Positions 1-64,000 of a stretch of DNA of 64,000 bases are shown piece by piece. Position numbers and translations under genes: made by a program. Position 1 is the stretch's first letter; every line of letters starts with the position of its first letter. This DNA is from Alentia gelatinosa. Taxonomy: Eukaryota; Annelida; Polychaeta; Phyllodocida; Polynoidae. The notes below the pieces were generated by a model. That model saw only the letters and a program-made list of their open reading frames with translations, ran no database searches and had not been told where the DNA came from. The stretch lies in assembly GCA_950022655.1 (NCBI GenBank), contig OX465584.1:25145469-25209468 (forward strand), in the 5' to 3' direction.

Positions 1-713
1 TCTAGCTACAAGAGGATATTGATATTGAAGAAAGAAAAAGCAGGTAAAGTGTTATAAACATTATCGAAAGTCGAAGTACATATGTCTGTGCAGGGGGAGA
101 CAGCTGCACCGACAGGACTATTCACTGCTAATATTCTTTTATAAACCCATGCATCAATATTGGTTTTATTCATATCTATACACATTTGCCACCTCGACAC
201 ACACAGACTTAAAACTGGCCTCAGTCCCTTTACCTGTGTTATGCCTACCCCTCCACCTACACAGCCCTCTTCGGAGGGTGGTTGTGGCCCATTAGATTTT
301 AGGTCAAATATAGACTGTAGAACTGTCCCAAGGCGCTATAAATATCAAGTAACGAGGTCAGGGTGAAGGTCGGAGTTTGCTCCGAATGCAGTCATTGGCT
401 ACTGGGACTACTCTATTCATTATATGGTAGTTAATACTAGGGGACAACTCCATGCAGTTCGTCGTGATTCCTGGAAAGGGTACATATTATCACACATTTC
501 ATTATTTATTTAATGTTCATAATCAAAGACTTGAGCAAATCTGACACACACTGAACATCGATCTTTTGTTTGTTAGCGAAACCAAGTAGATTACCCGAGG
601 ACAAAGTGTCACAACCCATTTGACTTTGGGTACCCAGCCGATGCTATCCCATGGACACGTGACAAAATGATGGCAAGTCCCTGGCATATTATACATTGAC
701 ACAAAAAGCCAGG

Positions 714-930
714 AGCCCGTTTGATAATCTAGGCTCGTACATGCAGACACTTTTCTGTACCTCGTACAAGGGTTATTGTTTAATAACATTTTAGTTCGCT
801 AAAACACTCAAACCGTCCATAAGGTCGTCTATGGGTGTCGAATAAGGTTGACACAAATCGTCCACGGGTCTCCTTGTTCAACAGAACAGGGAGTTTACAT
901 GTGCGAGCCTAGATTATAAGCAAAGCCCCA
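714..930. mobile_element. About 217-bp MITE, end motif gataatctaggctcgtacatg
   Basis: The left end gcccgtttgataatctaggc...gtacatg pairs with the right end catgtgcgagcctagattat. The internal ccgtccataaggtcg and cgtc(c)a(c)gggtctcctt motifs are shared with 42553-42770, confirming a two-copy family. In the gene-free 5' part of the window. Confidence 0.75.
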
Positions 931-998
931 GGCTTCCAGTGGAGGTAATACAATAGAACCCCTGTGGTTGACCACCCGTTTCCCGGACCACCTTTAGA

Positions 999-1262
999 CC
1001 CCGTTTCCATTGGCCGACTGCAGTCGGTGGTTCCAATCTATAGTCAGGAACCACCGACGGACTTTTGGCACTGCTGACCCAAAATCAGTCATTGGACACG
1101 ACCCAGCTCTTGAAATGACCTACGACTTTTTCTGCTTAGATTATGCAATGTGGCACCACCCACCCCTGAGTGAAAGCTGGGTGAAATCTATTACCCTCAC
1201 CGACAGACTTTCTGGGTAACTCAATAAGTCTCCGCCATTTTCGTCGGCCAATGGAAACGGGG
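999..1262. mobile_element. 264-bp MITE with perfect 20-bp TIRs (CATTGGCCGAC family)
   Basis: The left end ccccgtttccattggccgac (999-1018) is the exact reverse complement of 1243-1262. Internal text includes a second hairpin, gtcggtggttcc...ggaaccaccgac. No ORF of note. Related copies are at 46511-46675 and 49450-49855, with partial ends near 6029. Confidence 0.85.
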
Positions 1263-2330
1263 CTATTCCGGCAGTCATGGGATATCTACACAAAGTACAT
1301 GAACATGTAACAGACTTCAAGGTAAGAACCAGTCTACGATTTACAGATGGCTGAAGGAGATCAAAAGATACTACCCAGTGCATGTGTTATTATGGAGATT
1401 ATGGTACAGTGGAGTCAAGACCGATCAGATCTCCGGGAGGTCAACAGCAATGCCTCCTGAAGTTGAATTCAAAAACCAATACAATTAGGTTAAGGTTAAG
1501 GAAGGTTAAACGTGCATGGCTCCCGCCCACTGGGGACTGTCCTTCCTCCTGCTGACATTAAATAATGAAGAGAGTACGTAGAACAGCTGGTACTCACACA
1601 TGGGACACCCAGAGGAGTCTAAAAACTGTATCACATATAGGAGAATGCGGCAACTACTAAGTTCATCTTAGAAGGGATCAAAACCCTGTTAATCTAGTTT
1701 TAAGAACCAGAGGAACGCGAAGCAACGAAAAACAACATTGAATGACTATCAGTTTAAGACCAATGGATTAAAATAAGAGCTCCGACTATCGAAGCGGAAA
1801 ATTGTGGAGCAGACTTAGTACGGATATACAAATAGGACCCATGAAAATGATGTTTAAAAAATGTGAAAGCTGAACTACTAAATATGGGCTCATAATGGAA
1901 ACGGGTCTATAGCTATGTGCCCGCTAGTGAGATTTTCTTGTGTATTTGTCCGGTAACGTTATTCCCGGTTGAAAAAAGACAGAGATTTAAAGAATATGTA
2001 TTTCTTCTTTTTAAAGCTTGTATTGGCTAATTAGACAATTCCGCTAAATAGGCGTTTTTCAATTGTGTTGTCATCACACACAAAACCACACACAAACAAA
2101 CATACACAAGTACTTAACAAAATAAGATATGTCATTCATGAATTTATTTAATCCACCGTAAATCTAGACATGAAATAGAAACTCAAAAGAATGTATATGG
2201 ATATGTGAACTAGACTAATCTCACAAAGAAAAAAAAGACTTGCGTAAATCTCATGATACACAGATGTTTGGACAATATAGAACTAATTCATTTAGACTTG
2301 ACTCCTCTCTTATCCACGAGTATCATTATG

Positions 2331-2475
2331 TCAGGACTTGCTCAAGTCTTTGATTATGGACACTTATGATTAAACCAAATTACGATAAAGTATGTTGCGG
2401 TGTGACTTGTATCGAGGAGAGGAGGGGTGGGGTAGGCGGAGGGATACAGGGACTGGGGCCAGTCTACATTATGTT
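2331..2475. repeat. caagtctttgattatg repeat family, copy
   Basis: ttgctcaagtctttgattat, then gattaaaccaaattac and a ggggtggggtaggcggaggg purine-rich block. It matches 30409-30535 (caagtctttgattatgaacg, gattaaacacaagta, gggcggggtaagtggagggg). An inverted half-copy is at 505-545, and 32003-32118 has both orientations. No ORF. Confidence 0.65.
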
Positions 2476-2611
2476 CTCTGACAGCGTTGTCCAGATGTGT
2501 ACTATATATCTGAAATCTCGATAGAACAGACAGTCTTGTCCGATCTCAAGGTGTCATGGCATGTCATGGGTCGATTTGCATCGTCATCGGTTGTCTTGAT
2601 GAAGCATGCTC

Positions 2612-3182
2612 CCAATACTGGTGTTGCCGTTCAGCGCCACCTAACGGCCCGCTCTCTAGTTACGCGGCTGCTCGGACAAACACTGCCAAGTTCGGCCATA
2701 TGTGTATAGGGAACACAGCAATCACACCTAAAGTGTGAACGGTGGGTGTGATCGCAGGAGTGTTGTTTTTTGACAGATTAAATTGCTGGAACAAACTAGA
2801 GTATTGTATTAACGAGTCTGAGCTGTCTAAACTTCATAGTTGATAATGATCTTGGTTTGAGCTCGGAAAAAGATAGGCATGTTATAGCTATGCCTGCCAA
2901 TGTATTAGTGTGTATGCAGTTTCAGTATCCCTGTTTTATCTAAGGTATATCTAAAGTATCATTGAGGTGATATATATGTATGATACATGAAATTGGAGCT
3001 GGAATACCATAGAATACGATGCAATCACCGTTATTTCTCTGAAAATAATGTACACAGGTATTATGAACATATTACGCTCATACATTCAATGCCCTAATGC
3101 TAAAGTATGCGTTGCCAGGGGTATGTTTGGCTGCAGGCATTGCGTAATTAGGTAGATAACGTGCGACACCGGCCCGCAGAAA
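2612..3182. mobile_element. About 570-bp MITE-like element, copy 1 (inverted)
   Basis: Shares, in reverse orientation, a long series of motifs with 57790-58365: cacctaaagtgtgaac, tgataatgatcttggttt, agtatcattgaggtgatata, gcgttgccaggg and gtgcgacaccgg. No ORF. The termini are about gttcagcgccacctaacgg and acgtgcgacaccgg. It belongs to a family with three copies in this window. Confidence 0.75.
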
Positions 3183-3706
3183 AAGGCCTATTGAGAAGTA
3201 CAAGGACATGACTTTGCAGTGTACATATACCAAGATGAGACAGGTAAAGATTTATTTTGATTCGTTTCGACACCTGCTAATTATACATGTATTGTGGGCT
3301 TTTAATATGGATTTCTCTCATTTTTTTACCACTAGGTAATAACCCTCCCCCCCCCCCCGTAATAAAACATGGGGGTATATCATCACACCATTTTGGATGA
3401 ATGTGCATCCACTCACCCACACACCCGCATAGGTGAATTGCCCACCGATGGAGCACCCTTATTTCACTCAATTACTCCGAATGCTGTCAGCACAGGTATG
3501 AAGAGAAACGGCTGACGACAGAGGGAGGGTGATTGACATCAGAAGATGAGGGTAAAGTAAGATGGTGGTATGGCCTAAGCTGGGCAAGACAAAACAGTCG
3601 GAGCCTGGACTATTATGGGTTCAGCTTTCTTGGTTTGGCATGACCCCTAGAGTTTTATATGAACAAAGAGATTGGTGGTTGCAGTTGTTGACTCTAATTT
3701 TTAGGT

Positions 3707-3802
3707 CTGTGCGTGTTTGTGTGCCTTTGTTTATGTGTGTGCCTTTGTTTATGTGTGTGTGTCGGCGCGAGCGTGTGCGTGCGTGCGTGTGTGTGAAGGT
3801 AT
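3707..3802. repeat. GT-rich simple repeat
   Basis: Imperfect gtgtgtgcctttgtttat doublet, then gtgtgcgtgcgtgcgtgtgt. Open frames on both strands here come from the repeat and are not genes. Confidence 0.9.
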
Positions 3803-4710
3803 GTGTGCTGTTGTGGGGATCTGTATTAGCAGGAAGAGGTGTGAACAACTGTGGTATACATTTACATTGAACCCACTCGCTACCCGTACACAATACTCCC
3901 CGGAGTAGTAAAGGGATGCACACACTTGTAACAAGTCCAAGTCCGTCCGCCTTCCAAGTTCGTGACGAATGGCTGTGATGCATTTTATCATTTATATGAG
4001 TCCCAAATAATAGTCCAGGGTTCAATCATAAAATTACCCTTGCAATTAGCTACTAGCTATGAATCCCATTGGCACAAGGGCTGTATCGACACTCTTTGAA
4101 ATGGTTACAATTGGGTTCCGTCTTAGATCTTCAGAATTTGGAAGTATCAAATAATTGTATTTTCTAAATATCACCTGCGTTCCTTTATGGACCACATTAA
4201 AAAAAACGTAGAAAACAGTTGGCGAGAGAGGAGACGGGATTGAACATGTGGCGGGGTATAGTAGCAGAACCGATCGATCCTCGTTCGTGTGTCTTTCCAT
4301 GATGTTACGTTGTAATAAGCTAGTACAACTGAGTGAAGGATAGATAATAGCTTAAAGCACGCCAGAAGATATAATCAAAATACTCTTATAGAAATGATGA
4401 ATAGAATAACACTTATAGAGACCAGATGGCAGAATACTATGTTAAGGATGTGTTGAGGTTGTTGAAATAGAAAATATTACATGGAATTATATGTTCAGAG
4501 TCAAGGTAAATGTAGAATGGTAGATAACTAGTAATTGCATAACCTTAAGGAGGTCAATCAAGGGAATATGGAGGTGTGGCCTAAAAAGGTTCCTGAACAA
4601 TAAGAGAGGGGGAGGAGAGAAATAAGGACGAAAATTAAATAAGTTGTTGTCTGGAACTTCTCGAACTTCATGTTGGTTCTTCGTACTGCGGTCCATTAAT
4701 TATGTTGCAG

Positions 4711-4839
4711 TTGTAACTTTCAAGTCGACAGATGGGTGCACCGACATGGCCAACCCCTCATGGCACCCTGAGACCGCCCTGCGTCCACCAGCTGGTGTGA
4801 CGTCGTCCGGCACGGGGCCTGTCAGGGGTCCTCAAGATG
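4711..4839 (+). other. Weak candidate plus-strand exon
   Basis: A GC-rich block with a tatgttgcag acceptor and an open plus frame (including DGCTDMANPSWHPETALRPP), then a possible ATG|gtgaag donor; alternatively it reads on to a stop at about 4902. No domain is recognised and there are no partner exons nearby. Low confidence. Confidence 0.2.
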
Positions 4840-5600
4840 GTGAAGGTGCAGGTCTATTGTGCTCTGCGTTTCCCCACCTGTGCTTTGCTGTTGACGTAAC
4901 GTGATCGTGCCATTTCACTGCAAAACGATGTGATATTTTGGAAGCCCAGGGAGGTTTGTTTTGTCATAGAAAAAGACGTCTTTATTAGTGACCAAGGAGA
5001 AAGAGTGACCAAGGTACTGAGTTGCATAGGCCCGATCACTGTTAGGGTGAGATGAACGTTGTTATTTTGATCGATAATAGTGATCAATACGAAATAATCG
5101 CTATTTCTATTGATTTGAGATGGCAAAAACCCATCTTGATGCGGACACACAGGTCAAAACTATATATCTTTCCCATTTGTCATTTGAAACAGTCACTATC
5201 AACGATCGTCGCAATCGTAAAACAATCCTCGTGTTACCTCGAAGCGACGTTAGCGGTACGAGGAAGTGCATGCATCACTTTGAGGGTGTATGCATCCTCG
5301 GGCTCTACGGGGAATTATGATGAGGCACAACGGTTCACTAGTAGGTACTATGGGGCACTATGGAACACCACAGGGTACTCCTTTAATGGCGACTCGCCCG
5401 CAACTCGAACCACTTGGTCGGAATTGAATCCTTAAATTTTTGTGTGTACTTTAACTTAGCTTGGTACCACACAACAGCGACTGCTTAACGGCTTGCCTAT
5501 CATATGGATACGTGGGGTATATAAAGAAATTACCACAGACTTGGTCAGTGATATTACACTCAAGCACCGGAAGCTAGTGAATACAGGGACTTGTACCTGA

Positions 5601-5715
5601 ACCCAACCTGTTACCCAGAAGTGATGGAGAGAAGGATAGACTTAGATACAAAGAGACTCCCAACCTGTTACCCAGAAGTGATGGAGAGAAGGATAACCTT
5701 AGATACAAAGAGATT
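5601..5715. repeat. 57-bp tandem duplication
   Basis: caacctgttacccagaagtg...aaagaga occurs at 5604 and again at 5661, with a few differences. It is followed by a purine-rich tract (5725-5960). Gene-free region. Confidence 0.92.
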
Positions 5716-8639
5716 GTGTGAAAGGGATACGAAGATAAGAAACAGACAGAGGCAGAGAAAGGGGAAGATAGTTAGAGATAGTGGGAGAGGAGGAGAAAGA
5801 ATATGAAGAGACAGAGACAGAATATGAGGGAAACACCAGAGTGATAACAAATGAATATTGCGGTATGTTGGTAGAAGAGTCGTGGCGAGCGAGATATAAA
5901 TTAAATGAGAGGTAAAAATAGGGAATTGGTAGAAATACCTGGACGAGGGCCGCGAGATACAGGGCGAGGAAAGAGAGACAGACGGGAAGAGGGAGTGTGT
6001 AATTGCAGAGAGTCAATTCTGTAGAAACTCGTTTCCATTGGCCAACGAGAACGGTGGGAGATTTTTTTCAGTTAAACCAAAAGTCTGTCAGTAGTGCCAC
6101 AAACAGTATGTCACTCTCAGTTTATCGGTGCATTGTATGCATTGTTTCTACAGTAGTTTCCAGGTACACACTTATTTTCTGTGAGAAAATCTGTTGGTGG
6201 TGACCTAATTACATAATCGATGCCAAATTAATGTGGTACTCCGCTGCATCAATTCTTGTTCTCCATTCTTAACCTAAGAACTTTGCTCTTACCCTAATCG
6301 GTGATACTGTTCCATTAGTGTTCCACTGCCGCATGCATCGTTCCTTGTCTGTCTCTCCTCAATCGGCAGTGGATCGGAGCACTTTCTCCACTTGGCTCCA
6401 TTGATGCTACAGCAGAGACCTCCATGATCGGGCACCTACTGTCACACCGTCTGGTGGACGTTGACTGCATTATGCCCAATTGGCGAGTTCCCCGTTCAGT
6501 CGCTAGAATCTACCAATTTTGGCATTCATTTGTCTTATTTGCCCAAATTAGACTGTTATCGATCTTGTTTTATAAAACTTTTTTTTCAAGCACTGCCACT
6601 ACCAGGGCAGCGCAGTGTCACCCATCTTAGATTTGTGTGGGAGGTGATCCACAGCTCAGGAATTTCCACTGATATTGCAGTTAATCCAACAATGCAGGTA
6701 AATACAGATAGGTGTTGATGTTATGAATGTTGATAGCACTCTCTGACGCTAAAATTCTGCCCAGACTACCAAGACTGTCCCAACTTTCGGTCTCTACTCG
6801 AGGTTTGCAGTTCCCAGGTATTGCCCAGGATCCCTAATGGCCTTCCTTGTGGTAAAGCAGGGGAAGCAGTCAACGCAGGTGCCGGGAAAGCTCATTTGAG
6901 GGGACACTATACATAAAATTTCTTATGGTGTCTGAAGCAATTCTTCCCTGCATACTGAGCAGTAAAAATCAAGCTAGAAACAGGGAAGTTGCCTCTGAAT
7001 GGGGTAGTGGTAGCGCAATCATTTATATAACTAGTCAAGAACCAGTCAAAAATCAGTGGAGGTACTACTGTGATTGGGTGCTGATGATCACAGCCCTAGC
7101 TCCACTACAGCTCCACTACCAGGAATAGGAGGCGATACACTTGTAATCGGCAGAAGATTAAATGATCAGTCCATGATTGGCCCTCAATCTATAATCATGC
7201 ATTCTCTGTAGGTCTCATTTCCATTCACCAATTTGAGATCTGCATACCCAAAAAAATCCAGATTGGTGCCGGAAAGTCGGCTAATGGAAGCAAGCTTATA
7301 AAGGGTGCAGATCCAGGCAGAACAAGCGGAATGGATAGACTAACTTCACACTTTAGATTAGCACGGTTATCAGAAATGGAGAGGGATATATAAATAATCA
7401 TTTTTTTTGTATCGCCATTCATCAATTATAAAGTTGTAAGGATTTCGTTTAATGACATTTATTTGACAGTCTGTGCACATGTCGTGACATCAACTTTTTT
7501 TTTATTACAAAATCATATGATTAATTGTCTTGGTTATAGTTACATCGGACGTGACTACAATTATGCGAAAGAAATAGGTTACAGATAATGCAAATTCTAA
7601 ATAAATTACCAAATTAATTACACTATTGCATAGCCGTTATATGTTGGCAAAAATGTCTTTATAAAAACTTGTTATCAACAAAATCACTATCGATCGTCTT
7701 TCTATTAACTACACACATACATTTTGAACTCAATATATGAAAACAATAGCAACCACATGTTATAGTAGTTAGTATTAAAACGTACAACATCTATAGTAAA
7801 CTGGTTATTTAGATAAAATATCTGTACCACACCTTCCTCTTATAACATACAACACCATGCACATGAACACATATTCTAAATATAGTATTAGCTAGTTCAC
7901 TTTTGAAAATCGTTGATCTGGTTTGTCAGTTGGCATCACTGAACTGAGATAATTAATCACTATTTTGGATATATATATATATGAATTGCCTCTGACTCGG
8001 TTTACCAAAGTGGAAAGTGGAATTACTTTTAGTTTTATTTAAAGGCATCTGAATGCACATACATACATGTATATACATTATATATGATTACAAGGTTTCT
8101 TTATTTCAAATTTATTGATAAGAAGTATTCAAAATCATCAATTCACTGCAAGACATGTATGTGCTCATTCAAGGATTACATTAAACTGTAATCATTTAAC
8201 AGTGACATGTTAAAACTAAAAAATTGCAGGTTTCATCATTATGTCCACCATAAATACACCTGTTTTGCATACGCTGCCCCGTTTTCATATCGCTATGATA
8301 TTTCAGATTACAAGTAATCTAGAAGAAGCTGTATACAAGGTAAAGAAGTAACGAAGTCAATGGTAGAATCAATGACAAGTCAATAATATCAATTACACAA
8401 TGTCCCTGGTCTCAATTCATTTGCTACCTAGTTATACAAGTTCATGAAATATGTACAATTTGCTTATATTTGACTACCCGTTCAGTGGTTTGTCCTGGGG
8501 CAATTGACCCCCACACGTTATGAGCTCTGATTTTGTAAATATTCTTATGAGATACAATTATATTGATTATTGACTGATTACAGTCAGCAATTCTCGATCG
8601 TCTATGACGATCAAGTGCCTTAGGGTGAGCAAGGGGTAA

Positions 8640-9060
8640 TGAAAGAAAACTTAGTTAGACTTCCGTTCTGGGTCTTTTGTCCCAAGAAATACGTCCCGAC
8701 GCCAGAGGCCGAGGAACATATTTTCTGGAATAAAAGGCTGAGAGCAGAATCGCTGCGGGTTCACTCATTACCTTTTCTTATTGTTATACACATATAGATA
8801 TGACAAAAAGGCCATTATATGTACTTCCGAAGTATGGCACAGTGCACCCGAACATTCACTACGGTTCAGTGTGTCTGAGCATTATTTATACTACACCACT
8901 AATAGCAGGTGTTATTATAAACCTGTGAGCGAATGTCTATGAAATACTACTCGCTGTTAGGGGTCCAGTATAAATAATGTTTGCACCCGCCGTGACAGAT
9001 GGCCGTAGTGAATGGCATTGGCTTTGTACAGTTTATAAAACGGGGTTTTGAATCGATTTA
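8640..9060. repeat. ctgagcccg-family copy (diverged)
   Basis: Shared blocks: ggtcttttgtcccaagaaatacgtcc, agaggccgag, gctgcgggttcactcattac, acagtgcacccgaacattcac and tctatgaaatactactcgctg. It lies just downstream of the gene's stop codon and may overlap the 3' UTR end. Confidence 0.65.
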
Positions 9061-9370
9061 ATAGGAGGTGTATAGTAATAAGAAAACGTAGAATCTAATA
9101 GACGTTCGGCCATAGTTGTATACAAACTAATGATGATACCTTCCCCACAACCACACTGGTGTTATAATAGGGACCCGTGTTGGGATAAACGATCAGTTCT
9201 AAAGTGTTACCATAGGTCCCATATTTCTCACACACAGGCAAGGATGTAATCAGGAACAGACCCTTACCCACCTTATGCACTAACTGAACTTATATGTATA
9301 CTATATTCAAGAAGTATTTCATTGCAAACATATGTTTTAGTTTAAACCCAATAGTAAAAAGGGGAACATG

Positions 9371-62780
<53,410 letters not shown>

Positions 62781-62891
62781 CTGACAAGACAAACCATAGT
62801 GTGTGAGACTACCATGTGCACGGCGACTTTATGTGTACATGTGCATGTAACTTTAGTAATAGTAGCAAAGAACGTAATGACTTATGATAAC

Positions 62892-62976
62892 CTCTCTCTC
62901 TCTCTCTCACTCTCTCTCTCTTTCTCTCTCTTTCTCTCTCGCTCTCTCTCTCTCTCTCTCTCCCTCTCTCTCTCTC

Positions 62977-63028
<52 letters not shown>
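62892..63028. repeat. Compound (CT)n(TA)n microsatellite
   Basis: An interrupted CT run (62892-62977) passes into a pure TA run (62980-63028). It lies about 110 bp upstream of exon 1's acceptor, in the intron leading to the missing N-terminal exon. Confidence 0.95.
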
Positions 63029-63033
<5 letters not shown>

Positions 63034-63816
63034 TAGGAAGCATTATTAATTCACCACCGAAATATTTTTTCCGGTGGATATATCCTCCACGAGTATACAT
63101 CTTTCTGAAAGGTCAGGGTTCCATTTCAGATTTTGATAAAACCAGTTTTACCTCTATCCAAAAGTCATTAACTTTATATTTACAATGGATAAAGAAATGA
63201 GCCATATTATCCTCAGCCTTAAAATGAGTATAGTTGAAATAATTCTGTTGAATATCCGGAGCTGTAGAATTTTGTATTATTATGATATATGTACCCTGAA
63301 CAAAAGGCGGTAGGTTGCTCCAATTGGAAAATCATCAATATGTATAATAGGTGATGGTAAGAAAACTGTGAGAATAAAGGTGGTTGCCCACTGATTTTTG
63401 ACACAGAAGTTCATTCTCCTACCTATTGATTCAACATGTGGACATTTCGAAGGTGCTACAAAAAATCTGTGGGTGGTGTTATAATACGAAATGTTAGAGA
63501 CATGAATAGTTAGCCCAATTTGTTTCCACGTGACGATTATTGCATCAAATGTGTCATATAATCGGTCAGCGGTGCTCAATGCCATGTAATCGGTAAGTGA
63601 AAACGCCGCATTAGAGTTCTATGGTAAGGCAGGGCGAGAGTGTTCCAAGAAATGTATTTTCTGCCACAGTCCATTGTGAGGATAATGTACATAGCTTCGC
63701 AGTTCGCATCAAGCCTATCTGTAATGTTCTTGGATGAGTCATGTGATAATATAACATTGTCATTTTGGAAGGAGTTCTCAAAAGTCATTGAGTTTCCCCT
63801 GGAATATTTTCAACAG
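63029..63816. other. Unassigned sequence upstream of visible exon 1
   Basis: Two overlapping minus-strand open frames (63280-63585 and 63576-63788) give about 170 codons with the frame changing near 63580. They contain no HG gating motif, no DEG/ENaC features and no matching splice phase. They may be decayed mobile sequence. The missing N-terminal exon of the channel, which must end in phase 2, is not seen here. Confidence 0.5.
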
Positions 63817-63980
63817 ATGTCAACGGTATATCGCACAGAGGACCGGCGAGACGTGTAAATCTCTACAACAGACTGCGTGATGGACGAAAGCCCGGCCATT
63901 CATACATATCCAAGCTAGCTGATGCCTACTGTGGCCCAATCGTGTCACTATATCGCTCACTGGCTGAGGTCACTACATGA
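63817..63980 (+). other. Weak candidate terminal exon on the plus strand
   Basis: Starts after a good pyrimidine tract (tttcccctggaatattttcaacag) and stays open for 53 codons to a TGA at 63978-63980. It includes ARRVNLYNRLRDGRKPGHSY and SKLADAYCGPIVSLYRSLAE. I recognise no family. If real, it would be the last exon of a neighbouring plus-strand gene or part of a mobile element. Confidence 0.25.
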
Positions 63981-64000
63981 AGTGCCCACTCTCAAATCTC

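Larger units (their letters stand above)
1..9370. other. 9.4 kb downstream of the channel gene without a convincing gene
   Basis: Apart from the elements listed separately, this stretch is AT-leaning with only short, unsupported open frames. 3400-5600 and 6200-8600 hold nothing I can name beyond short simple repeats. The 3' UTR of the channel gene presumably occupies the last few hundred bases (below 9371 on the minus strand). Confidence 0.6.

Noticed and set aside
3562..4025. Overlapping open frames on both strands near 3.6-4.0 kb
   Set aside because: They arise from the GT-rich simple repeat and have no protein-like features or splice context.
63280..63788. Two minus-strand open frames as possible N-terminal channel exons
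   Set aside because: No HG gating motif, no donor in phase 2, and a frame change between them.

Overview
The window is eukaryotic, most likely from a marine invertebrate. The composition is AT-leaning. Coding sequence comes only as short GC-richer islands bounded by good splice sites, and the introns (mostly 0.5-4 kb) are full of small inverted-repeat elements. The domain mix (DEG/ENaC channel with MAM, LDLa, kringle and PAN modules) and the intron style fit a lancelet-like genome. That taxonomic call is an inference from style, not from a matched sequence.

One very large gene dominates, on the minus strand. I could join 34 exons from 62780 down to a stop codon at 9371-9373. Every junction keeps the reading frame, giving 5,998 nt and about 1,998 visible residues; the cytoplasmic N-terminus lies beyond the window. 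Both ends are unmistakably DEG/ENaC sodium channel. Exon 1 has TM1 followed by the FPAVTICN motif, and the last exon has the G-G-S selectivity filter and TM2. Residue numbers in this answer count from the first complete codon of exon 1. The order is: TM1 (1-22), first extracellular strand (to 89), PAN/apple (90-175), MAM1 (176-334), kringle (335-423), LDLa1 (424-460), MAM2 (461-611), Thr-rich linker (612-685), a Cys-rich PAN-like domain (686-763), MAM3 (764-949), MAM4 (950-1104), LDLa2 (1105-1143), linker (1144-1177), remaining channel ectodomain (1178-1400), a helical insert of about 450 residues (1400-1875), pre-TM2 and TM2 (1877-1936), and a basic/acidic cytoplasmic tail (to 1998).

The module block sits in one loop of the channel, where ASIC-type channels have the finger domain. 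Its outer borders and the borders of its modules are phase-1 introns, the classic signature of exon shuffling. One intron uses a GC-AG pair.

Layout: 1-9370 has no convincing gene, only inverted-repeat elements, simple repeats and one weak exon candidate. 9371-17724 holds TM2 and the helical insert. 19159-24255 holds the channel ectodomain core. 26254-39046 holds LDLa2, MAM4, MAM3 and the PAN-like domain. 42139-51394 holds the linker, MAM2, LDLa1 and kringle. 56375-61293 holds MAM1, PAN and the first ectodomain strand. 62613-62780 holds TM1. Beyond 62780 are a CT/TA microsatellite and unassigned sequence.

Introns carry a truncated non-LTR retrotransposon with a reverse transcriptase (54979-56325), an 884-bp TA-flanked element with perfect 18-bp terminal inverted repeats (25305-26188), at least eight families of MITE-like foldback elements, recent tandem duplications (379 bp at 29506; 182 bp plus CT runs at 17792), and minisatellites.
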